A stretch of DNA of 64,000 nt from JAIBJN01 sp963802795 (lineage in GTDB: Bacteria; Actinomycetota; Thermoleophilia; Gaiellales; Gaiellaceae). A model generated the notes under the pieces. It was given only the letters and a program-made list of their open reading frames with translations. It had not been told where the DNA came from and made no database searches. Both the position numbers and the translations under genes were made by a program. How positions within the stretch are numbered: the stretch's first letter is position 1; each line of letters begins with the position of its first letter. The stretch lies in the NCBI GenBank assembly GCA_963802795.1, contig CAWDJV010000005.1, positions 558,001 to 622,000 on the forward strand. Direction: 5' to 3'. Below are positions 1 through 8,415 of the stretch, piece after piece.

Positions 1-1438
1 GACTTCGGAGCCGGCTGGGCGCGATACGGGCCTCCGGCGACGAACGCCGGCGTCAGCGGCCAGATCGTCCTCGTCAACGACGGGACAGCGCTTCCGACCG
101 AGGGCTGCAGTGCGCTCGTCGGGTTCCCGGCCGGCGCGATCGCCCTGGTCGACCGGGGCACTTGCACGTTCCAGGTGAAGACGCAGAACGCTCAGGCCGC
201 CGGCGCGAGCGCGGTCATCCTGGCCGACAACACGACCAGCACCAACCCGCCGATCCTGGCCGGCACCTTCGTCGCCGCGCCGGAGACGATCCCGACGGTC
301 AGCGTCACCCAGGCCGACGGGGCGGCGATCAAGGCCGCGCTGCCCGCCGCGGGCACTGTCCGCAAGCACCCGGCGCACCCCGGGATCCGGGACGGCGACT
401 TCGACACCGGGATCATCTTCCACGAGTACGGCCACGGCGTCTCCAACCGCCTCACCGGCGGTCCCGCGGTCAACTGCCTGAGCGGCAACGAGCAGGCGGG
501 CGAAGGCTGGAGCGACTACCTCGCCATCTCGCTCCTCCTCGACCCGGAGCTCGACGATCCGGCAGGGACCCGCGGGCTCGTGCCGTACGTGCTCTTCCAG
601 GAGAACCGTTCCGGCAACGGGCTGCGCCCGAGGCCCTACTCCCGCACCATGGAGACTCAGCCGTTCACGTACGACAGCATCAAGACGAACGGCTGGCTGA
701 ACGGAACCTCGCTGGCCCTGCCGCACGGCCTCGGCCACGGCTGGGCAGCCGATCCTCTGGGACATGACGTGGGACCTGATCGACAAGCACGGCTTCAACC
801 CGCAGGTCTACGAGGCCTGGGACACGGGCGGGAACAACCGCGCGATCCAGTACGTGATGGACGGGCTGAAGATGCAGGGCTGCGGGCCCGGGTTGGTCGT
901 CTCGAGCCGGGCCATCATCGCCGCCGGCGACGAGCTCTCGGACGGCGAGGACACCTGCACGTTGTGGGCGTCCTTCGCCCGCCGCGGGCTCGGCTTCAGC
1001 GCGGTGCAGGGAACGACGAACCGCGACGACAACAGCGAGGCGTACGACACGGCTCCGCAGTGCCGGCGGGGCTTCCAGAGCCCGGTGATGCAGCCGTACG
1101 GACGCTGAACGAGGTGGATGCCGGCGAGGCGGTGCCGCTCAGGTTCACCGCGGACGGCTACCGGCAGCTGGACGTTCTCAAGGACAGCGGCTCGCCGTTC
1201 TCGCGCAAGGTGGACTGCGCGACGCTCGGGTTCCGAGCCGGGCGCGGCTTCGATCACGCCGCGGGAGTTCCCGATCAGGACACCGAGACCCCGGGCGGCC
1301 TCGAAGCTGACGGTGAACCCGCAGGGCGTCTTCACCTACCCCTGGAAGACGCTGGAGGAGTGGGCGGGGACGTGCCGCGAGGTCGTGGTCACCCGCGACG
1401 ACGGCAGGCAGCACCGCGCGTTCTTCCGCTTCCTCTAG
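1..1438 (+). CDS. Secreted M36 (fungalysin-type) zinc metallopeptidase, 5'-partial, frameshifted
   Basis: The reading frame is open from the first base, so the N-terminus lies outside the window. A PA (protease-associated) domain covers about 60-350, followed by the zinc-binding motif HEYGH (421-435) and the third-ligand segment EQAGEGWSDY. Family-typical blocks then continue to the end: PRPYSR, HGLGHGWAA, GFNPQVYEAWDTGGNNRA. A C-terminal PxKF-type domain (VPLRF to TYPWKTLEEWAGTC) ends at 1438. Three frame changes are needed, near 750, near 1105 and near 1235-1280, and the homologous blocks resume at once in the next frame. That looks like base-calling indels rather than decay. The stop falls just before a hairpin terminator. 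Inferred role: extracellular protein degradation. Confidence 0.85.
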
Positions 1439-1459
1439 AGCAGCTCGAACACCGAGCGA

Positions 1460-1483
1460 GGGGCGCCCGGAAACGGGCGCTCC
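1460..1483. terminator. Bidirectional hairpin terminator between M36 peptidase and NDH-2
   Basis: A 10-bp GC stem with one G-T pair is closed by a GAAA tetraloop (1470-1473) and followed by a short C/T stretch. It lies between two convergent genes and can serve both. Confidence 0.7.
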
Positions 1484-1490
1484 CCCTGTT

Positions 1491-2773
1491 TCATCCCGCT
1501 TCGGACTCTCGAGGCGCGCCGGATGGCCGAGCATCGAGAGCTCGGCGATGTCGCGGCGGAAGAAGAGCGCCACGGTCCAGTCGGCGACGACCCGGAGCTT
1601 GCGCGAGACGAGCGGGAGCTGGAAGAGGTGGTACGTCCGCGTGACGAACCAGCCGAGGAAGCCGCGGAAGCGCAGGCCGAGCACGTCGGCGATCCCCTTG
1701 TAGCGGCCGAGCGTCGCCACCTGGCCGAGCATCCGGTAGCGGTACGGCTTCGCCTCGCCCCTGAGGTTCTTCGCCAGCCGCCGGGCCTGGCGGAGCGCGT
1801 GCTGGCAGGTCGGCGGGTCGGGCTGCTCCGGCGTCGCCTCGTTGGGGACGCGGGCGCAGTCGCCGAGCGACCAGACGTTCTCGCGGCCCTCGACCCGCAG
1901 CGTCGGGCCCACGAGGACTCGGCCACGCTCGTCCAGAGGGCAGGCCGAGCTCGGCGAGGAGCGGGTTGGCCTTCACCCCTGCGGTCCAGACCAGCGTGTG
2001 GGTCTCGAAGCGCGTCCCGTCGGAGAGGACGGCCTCGTCGGCGCTCCACGGACTCGAGCGTCGTCGAGACGCGGATGTCGACTCCCGGCGCTCGAGCTCC
2101 CGGGCCGCGTACTCGCCGAGCCGCGTGGGGATCTCGGGCAGGATCCTGGGCGCCGCGTCCACGAGCACCCAGCGCTGCGGGGCGCTCCTTCAGCTCGGGG
2201 TAGTAGCGGAGCGCGTCGCGGACGAGGTCTGAGAGCTCGGCGAGGGCCTCGACGCCCGCGTAGCCGGCTCCGACGAAGACGAAGGTCAGGTGGCGCTCCG
2301 GCTCCTTCGGGGTCTGGCAGCGGCCGCCTCGAGCTCTCGCAGGACGTGGTTTCGCAGGTGGATCGCGTCGGCGAGGGACTTGAAGCCGATCCCGTGCTCG
2401 GCGAGGCCCGGGAATCGGAAGTGTCCGCGAGACGGCTCCCAGCGCGACGACCAGGTTGTCGTAGGCGACGGTCGAGCTCGGCCTCCCGGTGGTCACGTGG
2501 ACGAGTGCGCGCGGTCTCGTCGAGCGCGGTCGCCTCGCCGAGGAGAAGCTCTGCGTGCGGGCACATCATCCGCAGCGGGACGACGACATGGCGCGGCTCG
2601 AGCGTGCCCGACGCCGCCTCCGGCAGCATCGGCGTGTAGAGCATGAAGTTCTCGCGGCTGACGACCGTCGCGCCCGCCGAGCCGAGCAGGCGGGCGACGT
2701 AGCTGCCCGCGAAGCCGCCGCCGAGCACGAGGGTCCCGCCCCGTGCCGTGCGAGTCATCATCGCTGCAGTCAT
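1491..2773 (-). CDS. ndh: Type II NADH dehydrogenase (NDH-2), heavily frameshifted
   Basis: This is a flavoprotein NADH:quinone oxidoreductase of the respiratory chain, membrane-associated and non-proton-pumping. In order on the minus strand are an N-terminal FAD-binding GGGFAGSYVARLL, then FMLYTPMLPEAASG, YDNLVVALGAVSR, the second Rossmann motif FVFVGAGYAGVEALAEL, LVDAAPRILPEIP, LVWTAGVKANPLLAELG and the late FAD motif VWSLGDCARVPNEA. The blocks are in family order with nothing missing, but at least seven frame changes are needed, so no single reading frame carries the gene. ATG codons at 2773, 2761 and 2758 are possible starts. The end is set at the TGA just before the hairpin. A gene broken this often with every conserved block kept suggests sequence error. 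Confidence 0.8.
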
Positions 2774-2778
2774 ATCAT
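2773..2778 (+). promoter_or_regulatory. -10 element (TATCAT) for the LOG-like gene
   Basis: TATCAT is followed by exactly 7 nt and then the codon GTT at 2786. This matches the leaderless layout seen throughout the window and marks the expected start of the downstream protein. Confidence 0.55.
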
Positions 2779-2785
2779 CGGGCTC

Positions 2786-3241
2786 GTTACCCAGATCGCA
2801 GTCATCGGGAGCGGCGCCGAATGGGCCTCCCAGGCGGAGGAGGTCGGGCGGCTGCTCGCCGAGCGTGGCTGTGTCGTCGTGTGCGGCGGCCTCGGCGAGG
2901 TGATGGAGGCCGCGGCCCGCGGGGCGAAGGCTGCGGGCGGGACGACCCTCGGGGTCCTGCCGGGTGTGAGCGTCCACGACGCGAACCGGTGGATCGACTA
3001 CGCCGTCGCCACCGGGACCGGCCACGCGCGCAACCTCGCGGTCGTCGCCTCCTGCGAAGCGGCCGTCGCCGTGGGCGGCCGCTGGGGAACGCTCGCCGAG
3101 ATCGCGTATGCCCGGCTTCTCGGCCGGCCGGTGGTGGTTGTCGGGTCGGGGCAGCAGGTGGAAGGAGACGGGATCGAGCGCGCCTCGACGCCGCACGAGG
3201 CCGTCGAGCTCGTCCTGCGTCTCGCGGGAGCGGGACACTAG
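2786..3241 (+). CDS. TIGR00725 / LOG-like Rossmann-fold protein
   Basis: A 151-residue protein. The N-terminal VTQIAVIGSG begins a Rossmann fold, with CGGLGEVMEAAARGAK and GGRWGTLAEI matching the nucleotide-binding loops of the TIGR00725/LOG family (related to cytokinin-activating LONELY GUY and molybdenum cofactor carrier proteins). The exact substrate is unknown. No ATG, GTG or TTG lies in frame near the expected N-terminus: the -10 spacing points to GTT at 2786, so either GTT is used or a GTG was misread. The gene is divergent from NDH-2. Its stop is followed three bases later by the GTG of the DUF1272 gene, probably co-transcribed. Confidence 0.75.
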   Translation, partial: VTQIAVIGSGAEWASQAEEVGRLLAERGCVVVCGGLGEVMEAAARGAKAAGGTTLGVLPGVSVHDANRWIDYAVATGTGHARNLAVVASCEAAVAVGGRWGTLAEIAYARLLGRPVVVVGSGQQVEGDGIERASTPHEAVELVLRLAGAGH

Positions 3242-3243
3242 AC

Positions 3244-3417
3244 GTGGCGCTCGAGATGAGGACGGAGTGCGAGCGCTGCGGGGCGCCGCTCGCGCCTGAC
3301 GGAGATGCCCGCATCTGCAGCCACGAGTGCACGTTCTGCCCGGCCTGCGCCGAGGCGATGGACGCGATCTGCCCGAACTGCGGCGGAGAGCTCGTCCCGC
3401 GCCCTCGGCGGGTCTAG
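3244..3417 (+). CDS. DUF1272 zinc-ribbon protein
   Basis: A 57-residue protein with four CxxC-type pairs in DUF1272 arrangement: CERC near the start, CSHECTFCPAC in the middle and CPNC before the C-terminal GGELVPRPRR. This suggests two zinc ribbons. The GTG at 3244 is chosen because the family begins with a short ALEMR-type leader. It starts 3 nt after the LOG-like gene and its TAG shares a CTAG with the stop of the convergent helicase. The function of the family is not known. Confidence 0.8.
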   Translation: MALEMRTECERCGAPLAPDGDARICSHECTFCPACAEAMDAICPNCGGELVPRPRRV

Positions 3418-5655
3418 CCCGCCGCGAGCATCCGCCCGAGCAGCGTCAGGGCCCCCTCTTTGTCGAGGAACTCGTTGAGGTTCCCGCACTTGGGCGACTG
3501 GACGCAGGACGGGCAGCCGCCTGTGCACGGGCAGCCGGCGAGAAGCCGCTCGGTGTCTGCGACCCAGCCCTCCAGCTCGTCGTAGCCGCGGCGGGCGATG
3601 CCCACGCCGCCGGCGTGCCCGTCGTAGACGAAGACCGTCGGCCGTCCCGTCTGGAAGTGGAGGTTGGTGGAGAGCCCGCCGATGTCCCAGCGGTCGCACA
3701 TGGCCCAGAGCGGCAGGACGGCGATCATCGAGTGCTCCGCGGCGTGGAGCGAGCCGAGCAGCCTCGGGAGCGGGTCGAGGCCCTCGAGCTGCTCGGGGTC
3801 GGGGAGGTACCAGATCGCCTCGGTCTCGAACGTCGAGGCGGGGAGCTCGAGCGCGACGAGATCGAGCGTGGCCTGGTCGCGGATGGACTTCTTCTGGTAG
3901 GCGACCACCTGCTCGGTGACGCTCACGCGTCCGAAGAAGACGTCCATCCCCAGGCGACGGCCGGCGACCTCGGCCTCCTCGATGGCCGTGGTCGTCTCCT
4001 TCTTCGCCTGCGTGTAGTAGTCGCCCGCGAACGGCTCCACGAGCGCGGTGCGCGTGGCGAGGTCGAGCTCGAGCACGCGGTAGGAATCGCCCATGTGGAG
4101 GTAGACGGCGCCGTCGTGGACCGTGGACGGCGCCCGCTCGCGCTCCATGATCCCGAGCACCGACCCGGTCGCCGCGTCGACGACGGCGACAGACTCGGGG
4201 CTCGCCGAGCGGAGCGCGACACGCGCAGCGGGGTAGTCGCGGCCGGCCCAGACGATCCCGGTCTTCGTCCGCCGCAGCTCGCCGCCTTCCACGAGGACCT
4301 CCGCCCGCTCGAGGGCCGGGTCCCCCAGGGTCTCCCGGTCGCGGTCGTCGAGGGGAGCCTCGAACGCGGCCGCGAGCACGTGTCCGTCGAGGACACGCGG
4401 GTTCGCGTGGTCGAGGATCGCCGCCTCGACGCGCCTGGCCGAGCAGCGCTTCGGGCTCGCGCATGAAGAACTGGTCGAGGGCGTCCTCGCTCGCGACCAG
4501 CACCGCCAGCCCGTGGCTTCGGCGTCCGGCGCGGCCCCACTGCTGCCGCAGGCTCGCCACCGTGCCCGGAAAGCCGACCGAGATCGCGCAGTCGAGCAGG
4601 CCGATGTCGATGCCGAGCTCGAGGGCGTCCGTCGCGGTGACGCCGAGGAGCTCGCCCTCGACGAGCCGCCGCTCGATCTCACGCCGCTGCGCGGGCGTGT
4701 AGCCGGCGCGGTACGGGGAGAGGCGCGCTGCCGTCTCGGCGTCCAGGCGGTCGGTCGCGAAGCGGTGGATCAGCTCGGCAGCCTTCCTGCTCTTCGTGAA
4801 GCAGATCGTCCGGAGGCCGCGGGACACGAGCTCCGCGAGGAGCCGAGCGCCTTCGCCGAGGGCGCTCGCCCGTAGCTGCAGGGCCTCGTCGAGCACGGGC
4901 GGGTTCCAGAAGGCGATCGTCCGCTCCGCGCGCGGAGCGGCGTCGTCCTCGATCACGGTGGCCTCGAGCCCGAGGAGCGAGCGGACGAGCTCGCCCGGGT
5001 TGGCGATCGTCGCCGACGCGAGGAGGAACTGCGGGTCGGCGCCGTAGATCTGCGCGGCGCGCCGCAGGCGCCGGAGCACGTTTCCCACGTGGGATCCGAA
5101 GACGCCGCGGTAGACGTGCGCCTCGTCGACGACGACGTGGCCGAGATTCGCGAGCACGTCCGCCCAGCGGTCGTGGTGGGGGAGGACGCCGACGTGGAGC
5201 ATGTCCGGGTTCGTCAGGATGACGTTCGCCCACTTGCGGATCTGCCGGCGACGCTCGTGCTCGGTGTCGCCGTCGTAGATCGCCGCGCGAAGCCGCGGGA
5301 GGCGGAGCTCCTGGAGCGCCCGCGCCTGGTCCTGGGCGAGCGCCTTCGTGGGGTAGAGGTAGAGCGCCCGCTGCTTGGGCTCGGCAGCGAGCGCGTCGAG
5401 GACGGGGAGGTTGAAGGCGAGGGACTTTCCGCTCGCCGTGCCCGTGGCGACGACGACGTGCTCGCCCCGCCGCGCCGCCGCGAGCGCCTCGGCCTGGTGT
5501 TCGTAGAGGGTGTCGACGCCCCGGTCGCGTAGCGCATCCTCGAGCTTCGGGTGGAGGTCCGGAAGCGGGACGGGTCGCGCCTCGCGGGGCGGTTCCTCGG
5601 TGAGGTAGGCGAGCTCCTCGCCCTCGAGCACGCCCTCCCACGTCACCGTTGCCAC
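3414..5655 (-). CDS. mrfA: MrfA/YprA-type DEAD/DEAH-box helicase with C-terminal DUF1998, one frameshift
   Basis: A superfamily 2 DNA helicase of about 747 residues, the usual length for this family. The N-terminal half has a Q-motif-like LYEHQAEAL, Walker A ATGTASGKS, a DEAH box (VVVDEAH), SATI, and motif VI (QQWGRAGR). The C-terminal half is a DUF1998 domain ending with a four-cysteine cluster (CPCTGGCPSC then C), the metal site typical of MrfA. MrfA-family proteins act in mitomycin-type DNA damage repair in Bacillus; the role here is inferred. The two halves are in different frames that join near 4430-4445, a single-base indel. The start ATG at 5655 is divergent from thiD. The stop shares CTAG with the DUF1272 gene. 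Confidence 0.85.
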
Positions 5656-5666
5656 GGGGCCGATGC

Positions 5667-5672
5667 TAGCTT
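5667..5672 (+). promoter_or_regulatory. -10 element (TAGCTT) for thiD
   Basis: TAGCTT ends 9 nt before the GTG at 5682, consistent with a leaderless or near-leaderless thiD mRNA. No -35 hexamer is obvious. Confidence 0.4.
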
Positions 5673-5681
5673 TCGACCGCC

Positions 5682-6494
5682 GTGGTGCCGCGCTGCCTGA
5701 CCATCGCGACGTCGGATTCCGGCGGGGGTGCCGGCATCCAGGCAGACCTGAAGGCCTTCGCGCGCCTGGGGTGCCACGGCACGAGCGCGATCGTCGCCCT
5801 CACCGCGCAGTCGACGACCGCCGTCACCGGTGTGCACGAGGTTCCGCCCGAGTTCGTGCGCGCGCAGCTCGACGCGGTCTTCGACGACATCGGCGTCGAC
5901 GCCGCGAAGACCGGGATGCTGTTCAGCGCGCGGATCATCGAGGCGGTCGCGGACTTCCTCGCCGAGCGGCCGGTCCCGCTCGTCGTCGACCCGGTCATGG
6001 TGGCCGCCTCCGGGGCGAAGCTCCTCCAGGACGACGCGATCTCCGTGCTCGTAGGAAAGCTCTTCCCGCTCGCCACCGTCGTCACGCCGAACCTCCACGA
6101 GGCCTGCGCGCTCGCGGGGATTCCCTTCGCGGAGGACGCAGACCGTCAGGAGCTCGCGGAGGCGATCCACGGCCTCGGCGCCGCGGCGGTCCTCGTCACC
6201 GGCGGTCACGGCACCGAAGCCGTCGACTGGCTCTACGACGGCGAGAGCCACGTGCCGATCGCAGTTGAGCGCCACGGCGAGGAAGCGACGCACGGCGCGG
6301 GCTGCACCCACTCCGCGAGCCTCACCGCGCTTCTCGCCCAGGGTGAGAGCCTCGAGGAGGCTTCGCGCGGCGCCGCGGGGATTGCGTCCGACGCCGTCCT
6401 GCACGGCCTCGCCGACCTCGGAGCCGGCTCGGGGCCGGTCGACGTCTTCAACCTTGAGGCTCTCGGAGCTCGGGGAATTCGGGCTCCTCGCTGA
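5682..6494 (+). CDS. thiD: Hydroxymethylpyrimidine/phosphomethylpyrimidine kinase
   Basis: A 270-residue ribokinase-fold enzyme that phosphorylates HMP and HMP-P in thiamine pyrophosphate synthesis. Visible family motifs are SDSGGGAGIQADLKAF at the N-terminus, the QSTT segment, DPVMVAASG, and the C-terminal GAGCTHSASLTALLA that carries the catalytic Cys/anion-hole region. The GTG at 5682 is preferred to the GTG at 5685 because it sits 9 nt after a TANNNT hexamer. The gene overlaps thiL by 41 nt, implying translational coupling of two thiamine pathway steps. No TPP riboswitch fits in the short upstream space. Confidence 0.9.
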   Translation: MVPRCLTIATSDSGGGAGIQADLKAFARLGCHGTSAIVALTAQSTTAVTGVHEVPPEFVRAQLDAVFDDIGVDAAKTGMLFSARIIEAVADFLAERPVPLVVDPVMVAASGAKLLQDDAISVLVGKLFPLATVVTPNLHEACALAGIPFAEDADRQELAEAIHGLGAAAVLVTGGHGTEAVDWLYDGESHVPIAVERHGEEATHGAGCTHSASLTALLAQGESLEEASRGAAGIASDAVLHGLADLGAGSGPVDVFNLEALGARGIRAPR

Positions 6495-7332
6495 GCTCGA
6501 GCGGCGCGGCCTCGTCCGCGGCCAGGACGCCGAGGGCGCCCTCCTGGCCCACGGGGTCGTCGTCACGCAGGACGCCCTCGTCGAAGGGATCCACTTCCGG
6601 CGTGAGTGGAGCTCCTGGCGGGACATCGGCTTCAAGGCTGCCGCCGTCAACCTCAGCGACCTGGCCGCGCTCGGAGCCGAGCCCGAGGCGCTGCTCGTCA
6701 GCCTCGCGCTCCCGCCCGAGTCGGAGACCGCCGACGTCGTGGAGCTCTACGAGGGCCTCGCCGAGCCCGGGGTATCGGTGGCCGGCGGCGACACGGCCGC
6801 AACCGAGCGCCTCGTCCTCGTCGTCACGGCCGTCGGTAGGAGCGACCGGGTGCCCGGCCGGGCCGGGGCGCGTCCCGGCGACGTGCTCGTCGTGACGGGC
6901 CCCCTCGGAGGCTCGGCGGCCGGCCTGCACGTCCTCCGGGAGGGTCTCTCCGGGTTCGACGAGCTGGTCGACCGCCACCGGCGCCCGCCCCTCCGGCTCG
7001 AGGAGGGCCGGAGGCTGGCACAGGTCGCGCACGCGCTCGTGGATCTCTCCGACGGAATCGCGGGCGACGCGGCCCGTATCGCGGAGCGCTCCGGGTGCCG
7101 ACTCGTGCTCGAGCCGGAGCGGATCCCCCGCGCGGCGCGAATCGACGAGGTTGGCGACCTCCCGTTCTGGACGATGGGCGAGGACTACGAGCTCCTCGCC
7201 GCCGTGGCGCCCGCGGACGCAGAGGTCCTGGGCTTTCCCGTCGTCGGCCACTGCGACGAGGGCGCCGGGGTGGAGCCGGTCGACCTCGCCGGCTGGGACG
7301 CGTTTCGGGAGGACCCTACGCGGCGGGGCTGA
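6454..7332 (+). CDS. thiL: Thiamine-monophosphate kinase
   Basis: A 292-residue ThiL, which converts TMP to thiamine pyrophosphate. The TTG start at 6454 (RLSELGEFGLLAELE) lies inside the end of thiD. AIR-synthetase-like motifs are visible: VVTQDALVEGIHFRREWSS (metal/ATP-binding aspartate), GFKAAAVNLSDLAALGAEP, VAGGDTAA, ALVDLSDGIAGDAARI and the C-terminal GEDYELL. It is translationally coupled to thiD and its last 17 nt overlap the end of the convergent thioredoxin gene. Confidence 0.9.
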   Translation: MRLSELGEFGLLAELERRGLVRGQDAEGALLAHGVVVTQDALVEGIHFRREWSSWRDIGFKAAAVNLSDLAALGAEPEALLVSLALPPESETADVVELYEGLAEPGVSVAGGDTAATERLVLVVTAVGRSDRVPGRAGARPGDVLVVTGPLGGSAAGLHVLREGLSGFDELVDRHRRPPLRLEEGRRLAQVAHALVDLSDGIAGDAARIAERSGCRLVLEPERIPRAARIDEVGDLPFWTMGEDYELLAAVAPADAEVLGFPVVGHCDEGAGVEPVDLAGWDAFREDPTRRG

Positions 7333-7651
7333 GCCAGCGCTCCCACGCCGACTCGTAGTGGCTGCGGGCGCGCGCGCCGACGAGCGTCTCCTGCGGCTCG
7401 CCGGCCTCGAAGAGGATGACCGTCGGGATCGAGAGGACGCTGTAGCGCGCCTGCGTCTCCGGATTCTCGTCCACGTTCAGCTGGAGGAACTTCATGCGGT
7501 CGCCGTGCTCGTCGGCCATGTCCGCGAGGATCGGGTTGACGACGCGGCAAGGGCCGCACCAGGGCGCCCAGAAGTCGACCACCACGGGACCCTCCGCCTC
7601 GAGCACCTCCCGCTCGAAGGTCTCGTCTCCGACCACAGGAAGCTCGGCCAC
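7316..7651 (-). CDS. trxA: Thioredoxin
   Basis: A 111-residue cytoplasmic thioredoxin. The redox motif WAPWCGPC, the cis-proline segment SIPTVILF and the normal length identify it. The GTG at 7651 is chosen because TATAGT ends exactly 7 nt before it and because it gives the usual N-terminus (AELPVVGDETFEREVL). It lies downstream of the mannosyltransferase gene on the same strand but has its own promoter. It overlaps thiL tail to tail. Confidence 0.92.
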   Translation of the reverse strand: MAELPVVGDETFEREVLEAEGPVVVDFWAPWCGPCRVVNPILADMADEHGDRMKFLQLNVDENPETQARYSVLSIPTVILFEAGEPQETLVGARARSHYESAWERWLSPAA

Positions 7652-7658
7652 GGCGGCC

Positions 7659-7664
7659 ACTATA
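7659..7664 (-). promoter_or_regulatory. -10 element (TATAGT) for thioredoxin
   Basis: TATAGT on the minus strand followed by 7 nt and GTG at 7651; leaderless layout. It lies in the 20-nt gap after the upstream gene. Confidence 0.6.
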
Positions 7665-7671
7665 TCCCGTC

Positions 7672-8397
7672 TCACAGACGCCCCCGGAGGGCGGCGAGCC
7701 GCAGCGCGGGCACGCGCAGAACTGCCTCGAGCACGATCCCCGGGCCCATCTTCGAGCCGCCTTCCTCGCGGTCGGTGAAGAGGATCGGGACCTCCTCGAC
7801 CGCGAACCCTGCACGGAGGGCGCGGAACACCGTTTCGATCTGGAAGGCGTAGCCGCGGGACTCGATCCGGGCAGGGTCGATCGCCTCCAGAGCCTCGCGC
7901 CGGTAGACCTTGTAGCCGGACGTGGCGTCCCGTACCCCGATGCCCAGGATGGTCCTCGCGTAGAGGGAGCCGCCGCGGCTCACCGCGCGGCGAGTCAGGC
8001 CCCAGTTGCGGGTGTCGCCGCCCGCGACGTACCGCGAGCCGAGAGCGACCCCCGCCCGTGACGTCGCCTCGACGAGCCTCGGCAGGTCGGCCGGGTCGTG
8101 GGAGAAGTCGCAGTCGATGGTGGCCACGACGTCGGCGCCCGCCGTGATAGCTCTCTGGAAGGCGGCCGCGTAGGCAGGGCCCAGGCCCTCCTTGCGCTCC
8201 CGGTGGAGGACATCCAGGAAGTCGAGCTCGCCCGCCAGCCGGTCGGCGAGCTCGCCGGTGCCGTCCGGCGACGCGTCGTCGACGACGAGGATGCCCGCGT
8301 CGAGGTCGCTCTCGGCGAAGACGGCCCCGAGAGCCCGCGCCATGGCCTCGAGGTTCTCCCTCTCGTTGTAGGTGGGCACGCAGACGACCAGCCGCAC
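7672..8397 (-). CDS. Polyprenol monophosphomannose synthase (dolichol-phosphate mannosyltransferase-like GT2)
   Basis: A 241-residue family 2 glycosyltransferase. The GT-A fold is seen as VCVPTYNERENLEAM at the N-terminus, VVDDASPDGTGELAD, the metal-binding DCDFSHDPADLP, and the DPM-type block GWG-like DTRNWGLTRRAVSRG. Members transfer mannose from GDP-mannose to polyprenol phosphate to supply periplasmic mannosyltransferases; the exact sugar is inferred. There is no C-terminal acyltransferase or membrane domain as in some actinobacterial Ppm1 fusions. The GTG at 8397 is divergent from polX with back-to-back promoters only 18 nt apart. Confidence 0.82.
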   Translation of the reverse strand: MRLVVCVPTYNERENLEAMARALGAVFAESDLDAGILVVDDASPDGTGELADRLAGELDFLDVLHRERKEGLGPAYAAAFQRAITAGADVVATIDCDFSHDPADLPRLVEATSRAGVALGSRYVAGGDTRNWGLTRRAVSRGGSLYARTILGIGVRDATSGYKVYRREALEAIDPARIESRGYAFQIETVFRALRAGFAVEEVPILFTDREEGGSKMGPGIVLEAVLRVPALRLAALRGRL

Positions 8398-8402
8398 GCG
8401 CG

Positions 8403-8409
8403 TATCATC
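8403..8409. promoter_or_regulatory. Overlapping divergent -10 elements for polX and the mannosyltransferase
   Basis: On the plus strand TATCAT (8403-8408) ends 7 nt before the polX GTG at 8416. On the minus strand GATGAT (8409-8404) ends 6 nt before the GTG at 8397. The two -10s overlap, so the polymerases would compete for one site. Confidence 0.5.
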
Positions 8410-8415
8410 GCCGCC

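Noticed and set aside
5656..5681. TPP riboswitch before thiD-thiL
   Set aside because: Only 26 bases separate thiD from the divergent helicase, far too short for a THI element.
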